A stretch of DNA of 19,832 nucleotides from positions 1-19,832 of the forward strand of contig JAKIUW010000040.1 of assembly GCA_021647365.1 (NCBI GenBank), read 5' to 3'. Position numbers and translations under genes: made by a program. Each line of letters starts with the position of its first letter. Position 1 is the first letter of the stretch. Under the pieces are notes generated by a model. It saw only the letters and a program-made list of their open reading frames with translations, searched no databases and was not told the origin of the DNA. Below are positions 16,853-19,832 of this stretch, in pieces. The stretch is from Cocleimonas sp. (lineage in GTDB: Bacteria > Pseudomonadota > Gammaproteobacteria > Thiotrichales > Thiotrichaceae).

Positions 16853-19666
16853 ATGGTAAGCATAGATAGAAAAGCATTATTTGGAAAACTAAATAAACTT
16901 TGTTACGAGTCAATAGAAGGTGCTTTTAAATTTTGTACCATGCGAGGTAACTCACATATTGAAATAGCACATTGGTTACATCAAATATTTCAACAGCAAG
17001 ATTCAGACCTCCACAGGCTAATTAAACACTTTGGTATAGATGAAACTCGTCTAAGTAAAGACCTTTTAGAGGCGTTGGATAAGCTACCATCAGGGGCATC
17101 ATCAAGCCCAAACATATCATCACATATTGAAGATGCAGTCGAGCGCGCTTGGGTTTATGGCTCTTTGCTTTTCAACGATACAAAAGTGCGAAGTGCATAT
17201 CTTATTTTAGGTATGTTAGAAACCAAGTCACTGCATGATAGTTTAATAAGAATTTCGGGCGAATTTAAAAAAATAAAAACAGAAGAAATGAGTAACAACT
17301 GTTCAGGCATATGCTCTAACTCTCCAGAATCTGGAATGGTTGCCACAGCAACTGGGGCAAGCACAGATGCGGACTCCGATGCGCCGAAAAGTGATAGAGC
17401 GTTAGACAACTATGCCACCAATCTTACAGAGAAAGCACGAAATGGAGAGATTGATCCCGTCGTTGGGCGTGATGAAGAAATCCGTCAAATTATCGATATA
17501 TTAATGCGTCGTCGCCAAAATAATCCCATCCTCACAGGTGAGGCAGGTGTGGGTAAAACAGCGGTGGTTGAAGGCTTTGCAAATCGTATAATCAAAGGTG
17601 ACGTTCCACCATCACTTAAAAACGTAGAGCTATACACACTTGATATGGGCTTGCTTCAAGCAGGCGCAAGCATGAAAGGGCAGTTTGAAGAACGCCTCAA
17701 ACAAGTGATTGATGAAATCCAAGCCTCTGAAATACCTATTGTTATGTTCATCGATGAAGCGCATACACTAATCGGTGCAGGTGGCGCACAAGGCACCGGC
17801 GATGCAGCAAATCTATTAAAACCGGCACTTGCGCGCGGCACATTGCGTACCGTTGCGGCAACCACATGGGCAGAATACAAAAAATACTTTGAAAAAGATC
17901 CTGCACTAACACGTCGTTTTCAAGTCGTTCAAATTGATGAGCCAGATGAAGAGAAAGCAATACAAATGATGCGATGTCTTGGTGGCGTTATGGAAAAACA
18001 CCATGAAGTGCTGGTGTTAGATGAAGCATTAGAAGCGTCGGTAAAATTATCACACCGTTACATTCCTGCGCGTCAATTACCCGATAAATCAATCAGTGTT
18101 TTAGATACCGCCTGCGCGCGTGTTGCCATCAGCCAACATGCAACACCCGGTACAGTTGAATACCACCAAAAGCGTCTTGAAATGCTAGAAATGGAACAAG
18201 GCATAGTCATCAAAGAAGATGCGCTAGGTATTGATACTCAAGATCGTTTGGAAGAGCTAAAAGAATCAATCATTGAAGAAGAGAAACTTCTTGCAGAGCT
18301 GGATATTCGCTGGCAGCAAGAAAAAGAATTGGTAGAAAAAATATTAGAGATACGCACCAAGCTACACAAAAATATTGTAGATACTAAAGAGAATGATAGC
18401 AGCGCCAAGGATGATATAGACGAAACCGAAGAAGCACCAAAAGTAGAGGTTGATATTTCGTTAGAAACACCACCTAAAGAAGCTGATGCTGAAGAAATCT
18501 CAGAAGGCAGCGACAAAAATACCGAAGACGAATCAACAAACGCAGCAACTGAAGCAGAAGACGATACACCCATTGACGTTGAAGCTCTAAAGGCAGAATT
18601 CACAAAACTCCAAGAAGAACTTATTGAACTGCAAGGCGATACACCTCTCGTTATGCCAACGGTAAATGAATCAGCCGTAGCCTCGGTAGTTGCAGACTGG
18701 ACAGGTATTCCTGTTGGTCGCATGGTTAAAAATGAAATCGCCTCTATTTTGCAATTAGGCGAAACATTAGGCCAGCGCGTACTAGGTCAACAACATGGTC
18801 TCGACATGATCGCCAAGCGTATCAAAACATCACGAGCAGGCTTGGATAGCCCAGACAAGCCAATCGGTGTGTTCATGCTCGCAGGCCCATCAGGTGTAGG
18901 TAAAACAGAAACGGCATTAGCATTGGCAGAAGCACTTTATGGTGGTGAAGAAAGCTTAATCACCATCAATATGAGTGAATTCCAAGAGTCTCACTCTGTT
19001 TCTACCTTAAAAGGATCACCTCCAGGTTATGTAGGTTATGGTGAAGGTGGTATTTTGACAGAAGCTGTACGCCGTAGACCTTACAGCGTCGTGCTACTGG
19101 ATGAAATCGAAAAAGCACATCCCGATGTACACGAAATATTCTTCCAAGTTTTTGATAAAGGTTGGATGGAAGACGCAGAAGGGCGCTACATAGATTTTAG
19201 AAACACCGTTATTTTACTAACCTCAAACGTAGGCACAGAAGTTATTCTAAATGCCTGTAACGGTAAAGAAGAGCAGCCCTCACCAGATGACCTAGCCGCG
19301 CAAATGAAGCCACATTTACTCAATGTATTTCCAGCCGCGCTAATTGGTCGTTTGGTCACCATTCCATACTACCCAATCGACCCAGAGCTACTAAAATATA
19401 TCATCATGCTCAAGCTAGGTCACATCAAAAAGCGTGTTGAAGAAAAGTATCAAATCCCATTCACGCTGGATGAGGATGTCGTACAAGTCATTGCAGATCG
19501 TTGTAACGATGTAGACAGTGGGGCGCGCGTGGTTGACTCTATATTAAGCAATACATTATTGCCGACAATCTCACAACGCTTCCTTGAAAAAATGGTAGAA
19601 GGTGAGCAGCCTTTAGGTATTCATATCGCTGTGAAAGATGGACAATTTGAATATCAATTTTCGTAG
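16853..19666 (+). CDS. clpV: TssH (ClpV), AAA+ sheath-recycling ATPase
   Basis: 937 residues, longer than the roughly 870-900 usual for ClpV. Domains in order are an N domain (about 1-150) that binds TssC, a first AAA+ module with Walker A GEAGVGKTA from 229 and Walker B VMFIDEAH at 297-304, and an M-domain coiled coil (about 430-595). A second AAA+ module has Walker A GPSGVGKTE from 678 and Walker B VVLLDE at 746-751, followed by the C-terminal domain. Both ATPase sites look intact. It unfolds contracted TssB/TssC sheath for reuse. The M domain is interrupted by an acidic, low-complexity insertion at about 512-575 (25 Asp/Glu in 64 residues). A good ribosome binding site (AAGGAG) precedes the ATG. 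Its ClpV rather than ClpB identity is inferred from context and the divergent N domain. Confidence 0.97.
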   Translation: MVSIDRKALFGKLNKLCYESIEGAFKFCTMRGNSHIEIAHWLHQIFQQQDSDLHRLIKHFGIDETRLSKDLLEALDKLPSGASSSPNISSHIEDAVERAWVYGSLLFNDTKVRSAYLILGMLETKSLHDSLIRISGEFKKIKTEEMSNNCSGICSNSPESGMVATATGASTDADSDAPKSDRALDNYATNLTEKARNGEIDPVVGRDEEIRQIIDILMRRRQNNPILTGEAGVGKTAVVEGFANRIIKGDVPPSLKNVELYTLDMGLLQAGASMKGQFEERLKQVIDEIQASEIPIVMFIDEAHTLIGAGGAQGTGDAANLLKPALARGTLRTVAATTWAEYKKYFEKDPALTRRFQVVQIDEPDEEKAIQMMRCLGGVMEKHHEVLVLDEALEASVKLSHRYIPARQLPDKSISVLDTACARVAISQHATPGTVEYHQKRLEMLEMEQGIVIKEDALGIDTQDRLEELKESIIEEEKLLAELDIRWQQEKELVEKILEIRTKLHKNIVDTKENDSSAKDDIDETEEAPKVEVDISLETPPKEADAEEISEGSDKNTEDESTNAATEAEDDTPIDVEALKAEFTKLQEELIELQGDTPLVMPTVNESAVASVVADWTGIPVGRMVKNEIASILQLGETLGQRVLGQQHGLDMIAKRIKTSRAGLDSPDKPIGVFMLAGPSGVGKTETALALAEALYGGEESLITINMSEFQESHSVSTLKGSPPGYVGYGEGGILTEAVRRRPYSVVLLDEIEKAHPDVHEIFFQVFDKGWMEDAEGRYIDFRNTVILLTSNVGTEVILNACNGKEEQPSPDDLAAQMKPHLLNVFPAALIGRLVTIPYYPIDPELLKYIIMLKLGHIKKRVEEKYQIPFTLDEDVVQVIADRCNDVDSGARVVDSILSNTLLPTISQRFLEKMVEGEQPLGIHIAVKDGQFEYQFS

Positions 19667-19680
19667 CGTTTAATTCATCC

Positions 19681-19704
19681 TGTAAAAGTGGGGGGGTGTG
19701 CTTT
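19681..19704 (+). repeat. 24-bp G7-containing repeat, copy 2 (downstream of tssH)
   Basis: Identical over 24 bases to the reverse complement of 9317-9340. It begins 15 bp after the tssH stop codon and runs directly into GAATCACTACTGTCC, which looks like the left end of the IS4-family element. It may be the tip of that element's terminal repeat or a host sequence beside which the element inserted. Confidence 0.9.
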
Positions 19705-19805
19705 GAATCACTACTGTCCCGTTAACATAAAAAGTAAGTGCCTGACTCCAAAATCTGATAAAATTGTCTTAGCAATAAGTCATTGAATCAAAGAAGGAAT
19801 CAAGC

Positions 19806-19832
19806 ATGGCACATCATAATACAGTCTTCTCA
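19806..19832 (+). CDS. IS4-family transposase, first nine codons (partial)
   Basis: The visible residues MAHHNTVFS match the very characteristic N-terminus of a group of IS4-family transposases common in gammaproteobacteria (those with an N-terminal DUF4372 domain). A purine-rich AGAAGGAA about six bases upstream serves as ribosome binding site. The rest lies outside the window, so whether the transposase is intact cannot be judged. Confidence 0.75.

Larger units (their letters stand above)
19681..19832 (+). mobile_element. IS4-family insertion sequence, left end (partial)
   Basis: The element continues beyond the window. Its left boundary is uncertain: 19681 if the 24-bp G-rich repeat belongs to it, or near 19705 (GAATCACTACTGTCC) if not. 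The leader contains no other reading frame and ends in the transposase start. It sits where vgrG follows clpV in HSI-I-type clusters. The family call depends on the transposase N-terminus. Confidence 0.7.

Noticed and set aside
18238..18723. A 161-codon open frame antisense to tssH, rich in Ser
   Set aside because: It is the mirror of the acidic Glu/Asp-rich codons of the TssH insertion; no ribosome binding site or protein resemblance was seen.
1..19832. CRISPR arrays, tRNA or rRNA genes
   Set aside because: No regularly spaced repeats, cloverleaf-like segments or rRNA signatures were seen.

Overview
The window carries a nearly complete chromosomal type VI secretion system (T6SS) locus from an AT-rich (roughly 35-40 % GC by eye) Gram-negative bacterium. 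Gene content, protein sequences and the flanking insertion-sequence types all suggest a gammaproteobacterium; the species cannot be named from the sequence. Gene order and proteins resemble the Pseudomonas aeruginosa HSI-I type of cluster (pppA-tagF-tssM-L-K-J / tssA-B-C-hcp / tssE-F-G-H).

Layout. Bases 1-720 are insertion-sequence debris. They hold the tip of an IS21-family element that cuts a small gene, then a decayed transposase fragment of the IS5 type. From 721 to 13094, ten genes run leftward: tssA, tssB, tssC, hcp, tssJ, tssK, tssL, tssM, tagF and pppA. A strong intrinsic terminator follows hcp, so the leftward block is probably read as tssA-B-C-hcp plus tssJ-K-L-M-tagF-pppA. A 254-bp AT-rich divergent promoter region (13095-13348) separates these from the rightward genes tssE, tssF, tssG and tssH (clpV), 13349-19666. 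The window ends in the first nine codons of an IS4-family transposase.

How the genes work together. TssJ (outer-membrane lipoprotein), TssL and TssM form the envelope complex; this TssL has a C-terminal OmpA-like peptidoglycan-binding domain. TssK, TssE, TssF and TssG form the baseplate. Hcp forms the tube, TssB/TssC the contractile sheath, TssA primes and coordinates assembly, and the AAA+ ATPase TssH recycles contracted sheath. PppA (PP2C phosphatase) and TagF are post-translational repressors. Their usual partners PpkA and Fha are absent here, as are VgrG, PAAR and any effector/immunity pair, so the spike and cargo must lie elsewhere or be lost.

The most unusual feature is a perfect 24-bp sequence containing a G7 tract. 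It occurs twice in inverted orientation (9317-9340 and 19681-19704), once just past hcp and once just past tssH, bracketing the hcp-to-tssH segment and touching the IS4-family left end. I see no evidence for a wholly new system; the core is a canonical T6SS with IS-eroded margins.
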